A DNA stretch of 64,000 bases. Source: Acanthosepion lycidas. Its lineage: Eukaryota; Mollusca; Cephalopoda; Sepiida; Sepiidae. The DNA is taken from positions 89,884,565 through 89,948,564 of the forward strand of contig OZ010595.1 of the NCBI GenBank assembly GCA_963932145.1, read 5' to 3'. This document shows, piece after piece, positions 45,342-56,040 of the stretch. Under the pieces are notes generated by a model. That model saw nothing but the letters and a program-made list of their open reading frames with translations. It ran no database searches and had not been told where the DNA came from. Position 1 is the first letter of the stretch. Each line of letters starts with the position of its first letter. A program made the translations under genes and the position numbers.

Positions 45342-47337
45342 ATTATGAACCTACCTAGCAGATGACGCAAGTGAAACAAAATGACACATGTGTGGTTGAA
45401 CATATTTATTTACACATATTTAAATATTGTCTTTAATATTTAAATATAGTCTTTGACAAGTATCTTGAACAGAAGATGAAAGCAGTTCTATTTTAATGGT
45501 AACAAATTCTAAAAACAACATTATTATGAAATGTATATTAGTTTCTGAGAATGTGGCTTTTATGAGCTGTTGTACTTTTAATTTCAATTATTTTTCAACT
45601 GAAGCAATTCATCAAATGAGTATCTCTGAAGCCCATTTTATTCAGATATTCATTAGCTTTCTAGAACGAATATGATAGTGTATTGTCGTACTTAAAAATT
45701 ATAAAATCTAAGAGCATTTGCCTTTTTGAATCATGGCACGATGTGTGACTTCAGAACATCAATGTATGGCTGCTCCGTCATTTTAAAAAACATCTAAGAT
45801 TCCCTATTGACCCACTAGTAAACTAATGATCACATCAAAAATGCATAATTTCAACTTCGTCTTGCTAACGCCTCAACGTGAGTAGCTATCTAATTTTGCT
45901 TCACCCATTCGACCAATTAAGGGTAACACGGAATTTATTGGTGAAAGAAAGAGTTGAAAAACAGTTTTCCTATATTCTGTTTCGTATTTCATTTGATGTT
46001 CCTTGCATTTCTTTTAAAGGAAAACTAAAGATTTACCTTTTTGGTACTCGATTTAGGATTTGTGCTTTTCGATACTTTACTGGTTATAACAACATTTTAA
46101 AATATCATAATTCATAAACTCATTTTTATTATAAATTCCCTCTTAATACAGGATAAATTTCTCAATTGGCCCATATCAAATCTGCATTAGAGTTGTACAG
46201 GATCTTCAACGTATTCTTCACAGTTCAATTGTAGCGACCGATCATTTTAATAATTTACAGTATTGTTTTACATTTTGCAAACTCTAAAGTTATTAAACAC
46301 TTCTCTTTATCCATCAAATCAGTTAAACTCATTTTGATTTTTCAAATTCACAACGTGTTTAAGTTAAGACTTCAAAATTCAGGACATTTCAATTAAATAG
46401 CTGCCATTTATTTGCATTTGCGTTCTACGAAATGGCGTTCGTCGTAACTGCACTATACAAATTTAATTTTCCTTTGTTTGAAACTGAAGAACTGGCAATT
46501 ATTAAAAATAATCTTTTTTTTTTTAGAATAAAAAAACAGAAATTAAAATCTTAATTGCAGAGTTCAGATTTGACTTCAGCATCTGAATTATTTCCAAGTG
46601 GATGAGAAAAGGTTTAATAGTTTTTTTTCTTTTTATGACCGAATGGGTACAATGGATTAATTGTAATATTTTGATCAATATACATAGATGCATCAATAAG
46701 TTCATAGCCTATTGATGAAAATCATTTATTTTAAACAACAAATATTTTTCAACAGAATCTTGTTTCTTGTCAATGCATTCAATTTAGTGGTGAATATTAA
46801 TTACATACATTGAACATTATACGGTGAAAATTTCAGATCAAAATTGAGCTAATACTTTGTCAGGCTTTGGACTTGTTGATCTACTCTCATATTTTCTGAC
46901 TAACAAGTAACATAGTTTATCAGTGTTGATAAAATGGAGGTATTATAGATTTTATAACTACAGGCTGGGGAAAAGCAAGCTTTCTGGTGACGTCAGAATT
47001 TTCCTTAATATACATGATCTTGAGTCAATGGATATCACAAACCAAGCACTGAAAATTTAGTTCACTAGAATAATTTCCAATTTGGGAAAATATCTACAAG
47101 AATCATTAGAAAATAACACTTTCAAAATAATCGTCACGAAGGAAAATAAATTTCTGCGTCTCAACAAACCTTCCTTACTTGAAATTTTTTCTTATTCATT
47201 TAAGAAAAAAAAAAAAAAAAATCACCCAAAATAAAAATCCCAGTTTTTTTTTTTATGAATTATTGGAAAATTTCATTTGCAGATGATCACACTATGAGTT
47301 CCTAACTAAATAAAATTTCATTAACAATATTCGGCTT
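45342..47337. other. No gene recognised
   Basis: About 2 kb of AT-rich sequence. Open frames are short, and no repeat family was identified. Confidence 0.4.
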
Positions 47338-47460
47338 CTAGCTGTGGAACAATGCTTAGCAAGATACTGTCACTGATTATTAAACGATCCTCATTGGGAA
47401 CCTTAAACATGTGACTTTGTGCTGTATTAAGCTAAGCATTGTATATGTGAATAATTATCC
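47338..47460 (+). repeat. tRNA-derived SINE copy
   Basis: GGAACAATGCTTAGCAAGAT (A-box part), ACGATCCTCATTGGGA (B-box part) and a tail with TTTGTGCTGTATTAAGCTAAGC, shared with 48058 and 48393. Confidence 0.55.
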
Positions 47461-47539
47461 ATGATGTAATAATAAGTATTCTGTTTCTGCAGCTATTTTC
47501 TACGGTAGTGAGTCTCTAATATTTGTAGCCTTGTGCCTG

Positions 47540-47720
47540 ACCGAGGAGCACGAGTTAGCCAGCTAGGCTTTAAGAACATTGAGACAGGTGTGAGTTCGAT
47601 CCACTTTAGGGTTCTTCACACTTGTGGCTTTATGTCGTATTAATCTAAACTGGACAAATAGCTAGAGATATGAACAGATGACGATGGCTTTAGAGGAGTT
47701 ACCTGCCTCGTTGCTAAGAT
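47540..47720 (+). repeat. tRNA-derived SINE copy
   Basis: The B box GTGAGTTCGATCC is near perfect. The tail TTCACACTTGTGGCTTTATG then ATTAATCTAAAC matches the family tail. Confidence 0.55.
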
Positions 47721-48057
47721 AGTTTCATTCTTCGCGCCAGTGCCGAAAAGACGTAGTTGGAAATCAAATACAATCAAGGTTTTTAAATGTTGATTTTTTA
47801 GGTTTACAGTTGGATAATTGGTGCAATATAATCGTCCTATTTCTATTTCTTTACGTTTAAAATAAGCTTAAGGTTAAAAAAGATTGGTGAAAATCATTTG
47901 AAAGCAATGGTCCATGTGGAATGAGCTCATATAAAAGCCAGTATCTCGTATGTTGATCTTTCAAGACAATCAAGTTTTTTCTCATATGAAAAAATGGCAT
48001 AACACAGTCATCATAATTTAATTTCCTTTCTTTTTAATAAACTTAATAAATACCTAG

Positions 48058-48180
48058 ATCACCGAGCCGTTGAGTATTGTTTAGCAAACTAGTTTCTCAG
48101 ATCAATCCTCATTGGGTGCTCCTCATCTGTGGCCTTCTACCCAACTAAGCTAAGCTTACTAAATGTTATAAATAAAATAG
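48058..48180 (+). repeat. tRNA-derived SINE copy
   Basis: CCGTTGAGTATTGTTTAGCA, ATCAATCCTCATTGGGT and a TGTGGCCTTCTACCCAACTA-AGCTAAGC tail align with the copies at 47338 and 48393. Confidence 0.6.
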
Positions 48181-48392
48181 AAAAAAAAACAAAAAAAAAA
48201 CGGACAATGAGTTATCGTTTATTCTGGGATGGATGAGGAGACTTTTTAAGCGAACAATGTCAATCCCCCGAAAGCATTTGCTCTTCCATTAGTCAGAGAG
48301 GTGCGGTTGGAGCCATGGGAATCTTGAGAGATAAAAATAGCAGAGAACAATTTATGGAAAAATACTGAATCTGTTTCAGAAAGATTCACGGC

Positions 48393-48520
48393 GCATCGCC
48401 GTTGAGTAGTGTTTAGCAAGTTAATTTCATAGATTATTACTATTAGTAAGTAATGAATTCTAACCTCACACGGCGTTCCAAACTGTAACCTTGTTCCAGA
48501 TAAAAGCTAAGCCTAATAGA
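48393..48520 (+). repeat. tRNA-derived SINE copy
   Basis: CGCCGTTGAGTAGTGTTTAG, a GAATTCTAACCTCAC B-box remnant and a TGTAACCTTGTTCCAGATAA-AAGCTAAGCC tail. Confidence 0.6.
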
Positions 48521-48568
48521 TATCAGTCATAAAGAAATCATCTCTTGGAAATAGCAGTTTTTTTGTTA

Positions 48569-48570
<2 letters not shown>

Positions 48571-48615
<45 letters not shown>
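48571..48615. repeat. (ATT)n microsatellite without LINE
   Basis: Fifteen ATT units, the minus-strand form of the (AAT)n target of the RLE LINEs. Confidence 0.95.
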
Positions 48616-48617
<2 letters not shown>

Positions 48618-48719
48618 AACTGTTATGCTTTGTGAATAGAAGAGGACTCGATAACTGTTACTCAACCGACACCACGAATGTGTTTCAGCGATCTTATGAC
48701 TTAATATTTCCCAACTTTT

Positions 48720-48720
<1 letters not shown>

Positions 48721-48767
<47 letters not shown>

Positions 48768-48768
48768 T
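48721..48768. repeat. (CTTT)n microsatellite
   Basis: Twelve CTTT units. Confidence 0.97.
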
Positions 48769-49304
48769 GTAGCATAACTTATTTGTTTCATTCCATTTAT
48801 TTTTATATGCATAATATATCGGGAATTGCAGGACTATAACTTTGAGATTAATAATTATGATATCTTCATTGTAAATACTCATGCAATTTCTACGAATCCA
48901 GTTACAATTATTAAACAAGTTAATAAGTTAACAGATGAATATATAATGTTGGAATTTAAACATTCAGCTTTTAGTCAGTTGAAATGGAAGGATGAAGAGG
49001 CGCACCGGTCAAAATTTAATGATCGAAAAAGATAATATCTATTTATTCATAGAGGTAAGTATTTCTGAATCTATATCTTTAATATCTATATCTATTTAAA
49101 AGTAGCAGCCATAGTGAAGTGGAGAGAAAGATAGCATCACAAATATTGATTTAATAATCTTTTCTTTTTCTCTCTTAATCTACATATAAGCCAAGTGAAA
49201 AGTTCTTGGAGAAATTCACTTATGAAAATCTGACAAAGTGACCATACCTACTTTAAAAAAAAATTCCCCTATTGGACAGGGTGATAACTTTTCAAGATTT
49301 TTAG
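48769..49304. other. No gene recognised
   Basis: The 69-codon frame at 48826-49035 has no recognised similarity. Confidence 0.35.

Positions 49305-49348
<44 letters not shown>
49305..49348. repeat. (CTAT)n microsatellite
   Basis: Eleven CTAT units. Confidence 0.97.
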
Positions 49349-49349
<1 letters not shown>

Positions 49350-49435
49350 GTTATAGTGGAACACACCTATTCTATAGTTAATAGACTCTCCCACCTATAG
49401 TAAGTAGGAGTAGTAAGAGAAAGCACTACATAACA
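49349..49435 (+). repeat. Possible very short LTR (TGTTAT...ATAACA)
   Basis: TGTTATAG at the start and CATAACA at the end are inverted. The next bases, ACTTGGCGACGAGGATGAG, resemble the primer-binding side of a gypsy LTR. At 87 bp this is short for an LTR, and no partner was found. Confidence 0.35.
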
Positions 49436-49469
49436 ACTTGGCGACGAGGATGAGATTCGAACTCACGCG

Positions 49470-49800
49470 AGAAGACCCCATAATTGAAATTCTGTTATCC
49501 AATTCGTACCAAGTAAGTTCGTGGTATTTTCTATGACAAATAGTTTAGCTCTTCGCGTTTTTTTATTTAACGTGACGTTTGTAACAAATTATCCAATAAA
49601 TTGTATTTTTTCTCCAGTCACTGACCTCGCGATTTTATTTGTCTTCATTAAAGTTGGTTTCCCCAACTTCTTCCACGTATGCAAATTTATGATAGATAGG
49701 TCAGAACCAGTGTCGAGTTGCATTTTTATTTTTTTTATTACTTATTTCGACGGTAACAAATTTTCTGGTTATTCCATCGTTCACCTCGTCGGACTTTAAT
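49470..49800 (-). pseudogene. Gypsy-type retrotransposon aspartic protease fragment
   Basis: The minus strand reads MQLDTGSDLSIINLHTWKKL (the D-T-G-S active site of a retroelement aspartic protease), then KPTLMKTNKIARSVTGEKIQ, a stop, FVTNVTLN, and after a frameshift in an A run TRRAKLFVIENTTNLLGTNW ending in FQLWGL. The LLGTNW block before the RT linker is typical of gypsy/Ty3 pol. One stop and at least two single-base frameshifts are present. It faces the LTR-like sequence at 49349-49435 in opposite orientation, so the two do not form one simple element. Confidence 0.75.
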
Positions 49801-50042
49801 ATTCTTATTTTATTGTCTTTATTTTTTGACCTGCAGTGCAAGCTTTTATGACCAACTATTTTACACTATCTTGGGATACAGGGCATAGAAGTGTAATTAG
49901 AAATCGGTTATTCTCTGGCTTAATCAACCTTTCTTTCTTTCTCTATCTATTTATATATACCTATATGAGATGTGTGCCAAAGATTCTAGGGTTTTTAAAA
50001 TTAGCGCCGTGACATTTTCCCACACGTAATATATACATATAT

Positions 50043-50723
50043 ATAGTATTTTACAAGTTAGTAGTTCATGCACTAGTAATTTGTATTGACAGTTTTTTCA
50101 TTTCCCCTATATAGATGCAATTATGGCTGACCAGTTGCTGTATAAATTTATGGGCTTCAAACACAGAAAATAGCAATTAATTTTTGGTTACTTCAGCGTT
50201 AAGTCCAGTTCATTCACAAAAACGAGGCCCAAGACATCAATGACTCAACTGTATTCCTCGATTTATACACTTGATAAAGAGTTGAATAAGACGTGGTAGG
50301 AAGTAGCAACACAGCAGTGGTGAGAGAGACTAAGAAAACTATATTGAAATTTATTTACAACAATGTAATCAAAACAAGTGAATTTAATTTTACTTTGAAA
50401 ACGACTAGTAACTTAGTTTATTCATATTCAGGTTCACTGAAAAACTTTCGGAATTTTGTGTACAAGATCTTTTAATTAAACGAATATCATCTTGCTAATC
50501 AGCTAAATTAATTGCTATTTGTAGTGTTTGAAGCCCATAAATTTATACAGCAACTGGTCAGCCATAATTGCATCTATATAGGGGAAAAGAAAAACTGTCA
50601 ATACAAATTATTAGGTTGGTGCAAAAATATTGTCGTTTTTTGACGTTCAACTTAAAAAAAAACGACATTATTTTTGCACCAACATAATACTAGTGCATGA
50701 ACTACTAACTTGTAAAATACTAT
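50043..50723. repeat. Foldback (inverted repeat) with arms of about 140 bp
   Basis: The left arm 50043-50183 and right arm 50505-50723 are near-perfect complements (TTATGGGCTTCAAACAC, TTGCTGTATAAATTTATGGG, CAAGTTAGTAGTTCATGCAC and so on). The loop is about 320 bp (50184-50504). The right arm is longer because a MITE sits in it. The uninterrupted left arm preserves the pre-insertion sequence. Confidence 0.93.
50611..50687. mobile_element. Hairpin MITE, Hsmar1/MADE1-like, copy 3 (77 bp)
   Basis: A shortened copy: TTAGGTTGGTGCAAAAATA at the start, TATTTTTGCACCAACATAA at the end, and TA at 50609-50610 and 50688-50689. The central ACGTAATA part present in copies 1, 2 and 4 is missing. Confidence 0.92.
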
Positions 50724-50847
50724 GTTGTTTATGTAATGGGTTTCTAAAGATCGTATTTTCTGCCATAAGGGAGACTTCGGTGTATAATACTCACTCATAA
50801 TTTGGTACAAATTCGATGACTTCTTCAAAGAATTTGACGATATTTTG

Positions 50848-50904
<57 letters not shown>

Positions 50905-51984
50905 CACGAGGTGTTGCTGATAAACCAAAAGGTAATGTATATTTAATTATTTTTACTAAAAATAATTCATTCTTACTTTAAAAGCTAAAAGAAATTCACT
51001 ATAAATATCTTGGGCAAAATTACTGCCGTTGAACTTAGCAATTTGCAATGGCGTTTATTTCAATTTTAAATATGAACCCTGCATTTTTATTAAAAGTTCT
51101 GTCTGTTCATTAATCGAGAAAGAAATTCTATTTCTTTTTAATAGAGGCGGATTTTTGCCTAGACGGATTCATATAACACAAAGAAAAACATCGTCTGTAA
51201 CGTGCGGCTAACTGATTGATTCATGGATTAATCAATCGATCGGCCAGTCAGAAGAATATCAGGTGAGACACAGAGTAATGCAGCTCTCCCCGATTTCCAA
51301 ATCACTCGGCTTTGTTTATCATTTGGTGTGAAATCGTTATTTTTGTTTTATATTTTTTGGCCTCGATTTTGCGATTAAAGATGAAAGGTAGAAAATCGAG
51401 GAGAAAAATGATGAAAAAACTTCCTCTAATTGCCATAAAAGAAAAGTCATTAATGTATAATTGCAGGATGATGAGGATGTTGGTTATCTGGTGAACAAAG
51501 GAAAAAAATTACGTGAATCGTTTTAATACAGAACATGTAAAATTCATATCATAATAATAAATATCATACAATCAATGATGAGCTTGCTAAGAAGCACTCT
51601 ACGGTTTGGGCCGATAAAACTTACATAAACAGATTAAGTTTGCCAGGAATTGATTTCTGGGAAGGGCTTGAATCAAATTATTTTCTAAAAACCTTCGCCT
51701 GTAATGGCCGATGGTTGGTGCAGACGTTAAGTATTGAATAAGAAGTTCTGCGTGTCTGTCAGCTATGCTTCAGCGTCCATTCCGTTACACATTTAATGGA
51801 GTTCCCGTAGACACGCACGAATATGAAAACTGACGCTGTCAATCTTCGAATCTATCACTCTGATTTATCTTTAGCTATCGTAAAAAAAAAAAAATGCTTT
51901 CTTGTGAAGGACGATAGTCGAATTGATTTTATCCCGGGCCTCTTTACTTAATTTGGACATAAACAAATTCAATTCTAAATGTTT
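50724..51984. other. No gene recognised; (TA)n at 50849-50901
   Basis: AT-rich, with one TA array and short frames only. Confidence 0.4.
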
Positions 51985-52625
51985 GTGTATAGATGGCGTA
52001 TAGATTTTTTTTTAAAGCGTTTCACCCCAAGCAAGGCGGGAAGCCACTAGGACGCAAGGGAAGATTTAAAGCAAGATCAGATAGAACTTATAGAGGAAAG
52101 GATGAGGAGAAGGATAGTGGATAGATCAAGGCAACTGTCGATTGACATTACATTTGAATAGTTGGAGATTATAGCTCTCAGGGAAACTGGAATAGGGAAG
52201 GGAATTCCACAGGCGGAGGTGCGAGATATGAAGCTATTGTTGTAGAAGAGACGGCTACATTTAATATCGACAGTGAAAGGGTGAGAGCGGGATGCCAGCC
52301 TCGTAGGGCGCTTGAATTCATGACGTCTGGGAACCAGCGAATGCAGCTCCTCGGAGCAATTACCATGAAAGTATTTGTTAAAAAGACAGAGAGAGGCGAC
52401 GGCACGTCTGTGAGAGAGCGACTGTAGACGAGATGCCAGAACAGGGCCAATTATATTGCATATCCGCCTCTGGAGCTTATCAAGAACCCCGATGCAAACA
52501 GAAGGGGCTCCAGACCATATATGGCAGCAATACTCCATGCAAGGGCGAATTGTTGATTTGTAGATCTGAAGGATCGATTCCAGGGAGAAAAAGTTCCTGG
52601 CGCGGTTATTTACAGAAATTGACCT
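51985..52625 (-). pseudogene. Non-LTR LINE C-terminal fragment (CR1/L2/jockey-like)
   Basis: An open minus-strand frame runs from about 52624 to a stop at 52077 with no internal break. It begins NNRARNFFSLESILQIYKST and continues IRPCMEYCCHIWSGAPS, LDKLQRRICNIIGP, SLCLFNKYFHGNC, LHSLVPRRHEFKRPTR and RLFYNNSFISRTSACG. This is the typical post-RT region of CR1/L2/jockey-type LINEs (the EYC-H-W-GAPS and LQRR blocks). RT catalytic motifs are absent because of 5' truncation. The block that usually reads FxPRTSxxWNSLP is altered (ISRTSACGIPFP), suggesting a local frameshift. Confidence 0.8.
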
Positions 52626-53394
52626 GAAATTTTAATTCTATTATATTCTATCTCTGGGATTAATATTCAGCACGGAATTAAGTGACCGAAAGATGATTAT
52701 GGTAAAAAAAAACCAAAAAACAACAAAACTTTTCTTCTATTAAATACATTTTTTTTTATCAATAGGTTTATCAATGTACATAATTTAGTAACGTGACATT
52801 TTAAATCTGGTTTATTTTTTTTATCAATTTTGATTTTATTGAACAACATATTTATCATTTTCTTGCCAAATCTTCTGATCATTGTTCAGTCAACTTCATT
52901 ATTCCATCCTCCCAGAACTTATCTTTCTCAGCAAAAAACTGTCACGGTGCGGTCATTTTCAAGAGAAATGAATTTTTTTCATTAAAAGAATTCTCTAAAA
53001 ATCAGGTACAATATCCAGTAAATAAAGCAGATGAATGAAAATTTCCCAGAGTTTTGGTTTGTTAACAAAATAAATATGTAATTGTAATTTTAATATTAGA
53101 TATTTTCTTTTAAGGAAACATTTGGTATTTATTGACCGAAGCAGCCAGTGCTACTGTCAATTGAAATTTATAAAATCTTTCTGTTAAAACAATTTTTCAG
53201 TAAAATACGTTTCCTCAAGTCCACCGACACTTATTACTCATTCCAATCTTGATGGTGCCTTATTTCCTAACTTTTTCATTTTTATGTCATTCTTCATTCT
53301 TCCAGTTGCATATGCTATCCATTTTCATTGATGCGGCTGTTGAAAGTCTTCGAGTGATGTGGATTCTGTAATTTGATAGCAAAAGATGCATTTC
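52626..53394. other. No gene recognised
   Basis: AT-rich. No supported feature. Confidence 0.35.
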
Positions 53395-53830
53395 AAACGT
53401 TAAACAAAGTATTAAACATAAAATAGTTGTTAGAAACAAAGAAAAGTGTGCTGAATTGGTATGTGATATCAGTTCTCTAGCATGACAGTGAATGTTGGAC
53501 AATTTCCCCATGGATGAAGAGAAAAATCAAACAGAAATGTTGTTTTACAGAAGGATACTTAGAATTTCATTGTTCGAACGAGTAAGCAACGAGGAAGTCT
53601 TAAATAAAATAGTAACAAAAAGAACACATATACTCAGAATCAGAAAGAGAAGGCTGAAATATCTTGGACAAATGATGAGGAAGGAGAGCTTGGAAAACTC
53701 TCACACAGCAAAAGTGAGGTTAAGAGAGATACTCTGGCAAATTCGTGTGAATAGATTGTAGAACCGGAGGTGGGAGGATTGGTAAATGGAAAATGGATAC
53801 TAAGGATTCTCCAGTTATTAGGTCAGATTT
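53395..53830 (+). pseudogene. RTE-like LINE C-terminal fragment
   Basis: The frame 53492-53761 (89 aa) reads MLFYRRILRISLFERVSNEE, VLNKIVTKRTHILRIRKRRL, KYLGQMMRKESLEN. This is the conserved C-terminal segment also present at 41290-41520. Upstream, LETKKSVLNWYVISVL and a DSECWTIS-like stretch continue the match in another frame. RT motifs are absent. The 3' limit is a (CA)n run starting near 53837. Confidence 0.75.
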
Positions 53831-53836
53831 TTTGGA

Positions 53837-53850
53837 AACACACACACACA

Positions 53851-53886
<36 letters not shown>

Positions 53887-53888
53887 CA
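53837..53888. repeat. (CA)n microsatellite
   Basis: About 25 CA units with two AAA interruptions. Confidence 0.95.
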
Positions 53889-54258
53889 TGTTCTTAGGGA
53901 ATTGAAGACGCGATATAGCTTCTTCAAAGAAAGAAAATATTGAGAGAAATTGATATAATTCCATTCCTAGTAAAAAGATCTCGAAAATTGTTTGAAATAT
54001 CCGACGAGACAAGAAAAGCACTGTATAACTTGATGGCATCTCCTATATATAATGTAGAATATCTGTGTAAATGGATGATTATAAATATAGGAGGGATGTT
54101 GGAAAAGGAAGAAACAGGCATAAATCGATCAGAATTAAAACCTAAACAATTAAAACTTAGTCAAGGCGCAGTAACGGGGGGCGGACACTAACGCTAATAT
54201 ATACAAATATATATATATATATATTTATATATATTAAGAATTGGACAAAGTCCGACAA
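53889..54258. other. Unrecognised 83-codon ORF at 53940-54191
   Basis: The plus frame has balanced composition (SRKLFEISDETRKALYNLMA, LCKWMIINIGGML) but no family I know and no exon context. It could be a transposon remnant. Confidence 0.25.
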
Positions 54259-54351
54259 TTTTATTTATTAAAGACATTTTTTAACGTTCTTTTTACTTAA
54301 ATACTTGTATCTATAAAAAGAACGTTAAACATAAAAAAATGTCTTTAATAA

Positions 54352-54357
<6 letters not shown>
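54259..54357. repeat. Foldback of about 36-44-bp arms
   Basis: TTATTTATTAAAGACATTTT and AACGTTCTTTTTA on the left are complementary to TAAAAAGAACGTT and ATGTCTTTAATAAATAAA on the right, with a 16-20-base loop and a small insertion in the right arm. Confidence 0.85.
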
Positions 54358-54409
<52 letters not shown>

Positions 54410-54454
54410 ATAATTTATATAATATATATAATATAATATATATAAAGCAGAGGG

Positions 54455-54510
<56 letters not shown>
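54358..54510. repeat. (TA)n and (AAT)n microsatellites
   Basis: TA units at 54358-54405, a TA-rich bridge, and (AAT)n at about 54459-54510. No LINE is attached to this AAT array. Confidence 0.95.
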
Positions 54511-55166
54511 TCCCGTGACAACCAGAACGGCGTTAATACTAAACACATGTGTATGTGATGTCACAAAAAAAACAACAAACAAACAAAAAAAGAACAAACA
54601 AAAAAAAAACAAAAAAAAAGCAAAAACAAAGAGGAATGCTAACATAAAACAATGAACAGACTGATGGAAGAGCCTATTCGTTGAAAGAGACCAAGACGCG
54701 TCTGTGTAAGAATGTCGACATTCCGTACCGACCAAAACCCGGCACACAGTCAACATGACAAAAGATTTAGTTGCGAAGTTTTATTGCAGTCGTTTTATAG
54801 TTTTGATTTGGTTCCAGTAAACTGTCATTTATTCAAGTATAAAAGATATTATGTTAATCAAATTTGTGCATGGCCTTTATCCTTTGGATCTATTTATAAA
54901 TAAATATTTATGTTGCTCTTTGTATAATAAAATCTGACACTACTCAAAATAAGTTATGAATATTTTAAATAAGAACAGATATTATAAGTTGAAACTTAAA
55001 CGGTATTTTGCTCCAATCAGCATATCCTAGCCCAAGATCAATTGGTTAATATAAATTCTATTGATTATATTGTGAAAAAATTGACTTAAATAATATCTGA
55101 CATAATATATATATATTTACTATACATTATACACAAAAGCACCGACACATACACCACACACACACA
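54511..55166. other. No gene recognised; A-rich run at 54565-54635
   Basis: An oligo(A) tract punctuated by C. Otherwise AT-rich. Confidence 0.35.
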
Positions 55167-55168
55167 TA

Positions 55169-55272
55169 TTAGGTTGGTGCAAAAATAATGACGTAATAAT
55201 GTCGTTATTTGACGTATTTTTTAACGTAAAAAAAAACGACATTATTACATCATTATTTTTGCACCAACCTAA
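55169..55272. mobile_element. Hairpin MITE, Hsmar1/MADE1-like, copy 4
   Basis: 104 bp from TTAGGTTGGTGCAAAA to TTTTTGCACCAACCTAA, with TA at 55167-55168 and 55273-55274. Its outermost 17 bases are perfect inverted repeats, making it the least diverged copy. Confidence 0.95.
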
Positions 55273-55274
55273 TA

Positions 55275-55774
55275 TATATATGAGGAAAACTATTCTACAG
55301 AAACACTGGAATGATTGTCACTGTTTAGAATCTAAGTACTTATTTCCTTTGCTCACAAACTGCTGAATCGATTGATAGAATGTCGACGCCTTTTCTCGCT
55401 CATGAATCGTCCGTATTTTTTAACCTAGAATCCCAAAATAGAGAACAAAAATTAAAGAGTAAAATGCGCTGCGTAAATTGTTTCCTAACTCGCTTGATTG
55501 CAAACCAAATTTATTTACTTCATCTCTCTTTTCTTTTCACCTACTCTTCTGCATTTTTTTTTTATCTTTCTCTGTTTTATTCAACAAAATCATTTCAATG
55601 ATTTGTCTAAGTCAATTATTGAAACGATATAAAACAGAAATCAAAAATTGGAACGTCTCGCCGTAACTTGTTATGAATTAACAGTGTATTTTCGATCTAT
55701 GCAGAATACTCCACACTTACTGCCATGTGCCACACTATATTCATCTTGTTACTTGTGGATAGAAAAAAACTAAT
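55275..55774. other. No gene recognised
   Basis: Short T-rich frames only. Confidence 0.35.
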
Positions 55775-55890
55775 TAGTGTGTGGCATTGGTTAGCAAACT
55801 AATTTCACAGATCATTTTTTCTAAAATGAGTTTAAAACTTTACTGATGGTTGCCCAGTTGTAGTTTTATGTTAGGACATTTAGTAAAAGA
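55775..55890 (+). repeat. tRNA-derived SINE fragment
   Basis: GTGGCATTGGTTAGCAAACTAATTTCACAGATC aligns with the heads at 48058 and 48393. The tail TTTTATGTTAGGACATTTAG is degenerate. Confidence 0.5.
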
Positions 55891-55892
55891 GC

Positions 55893-56040
55893 ACATCGAG
55901 GCGGTGTAATGGTTAACAAGCTTGTCTCGCTAAAACATTTACAATTGAATAGATAGTTCGATTCTCACTGGCTTCCCATACTTTCGGTCTTGTGCCACAT
56001 CTAAATTATGCTTGGAAAATCACCAGGACATTTAGCAAAA
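55893..56040 (+). repeat. tRNA-derived SINE copy
   Basis: GCGGTGTAATGGTTAACAAG (A-box part), AGTTCGATTCTCACTGG (good B box) and a TTTCGGTCTTGTGCCACATC then TAAATTATGC tail. Confidence 0.6.
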
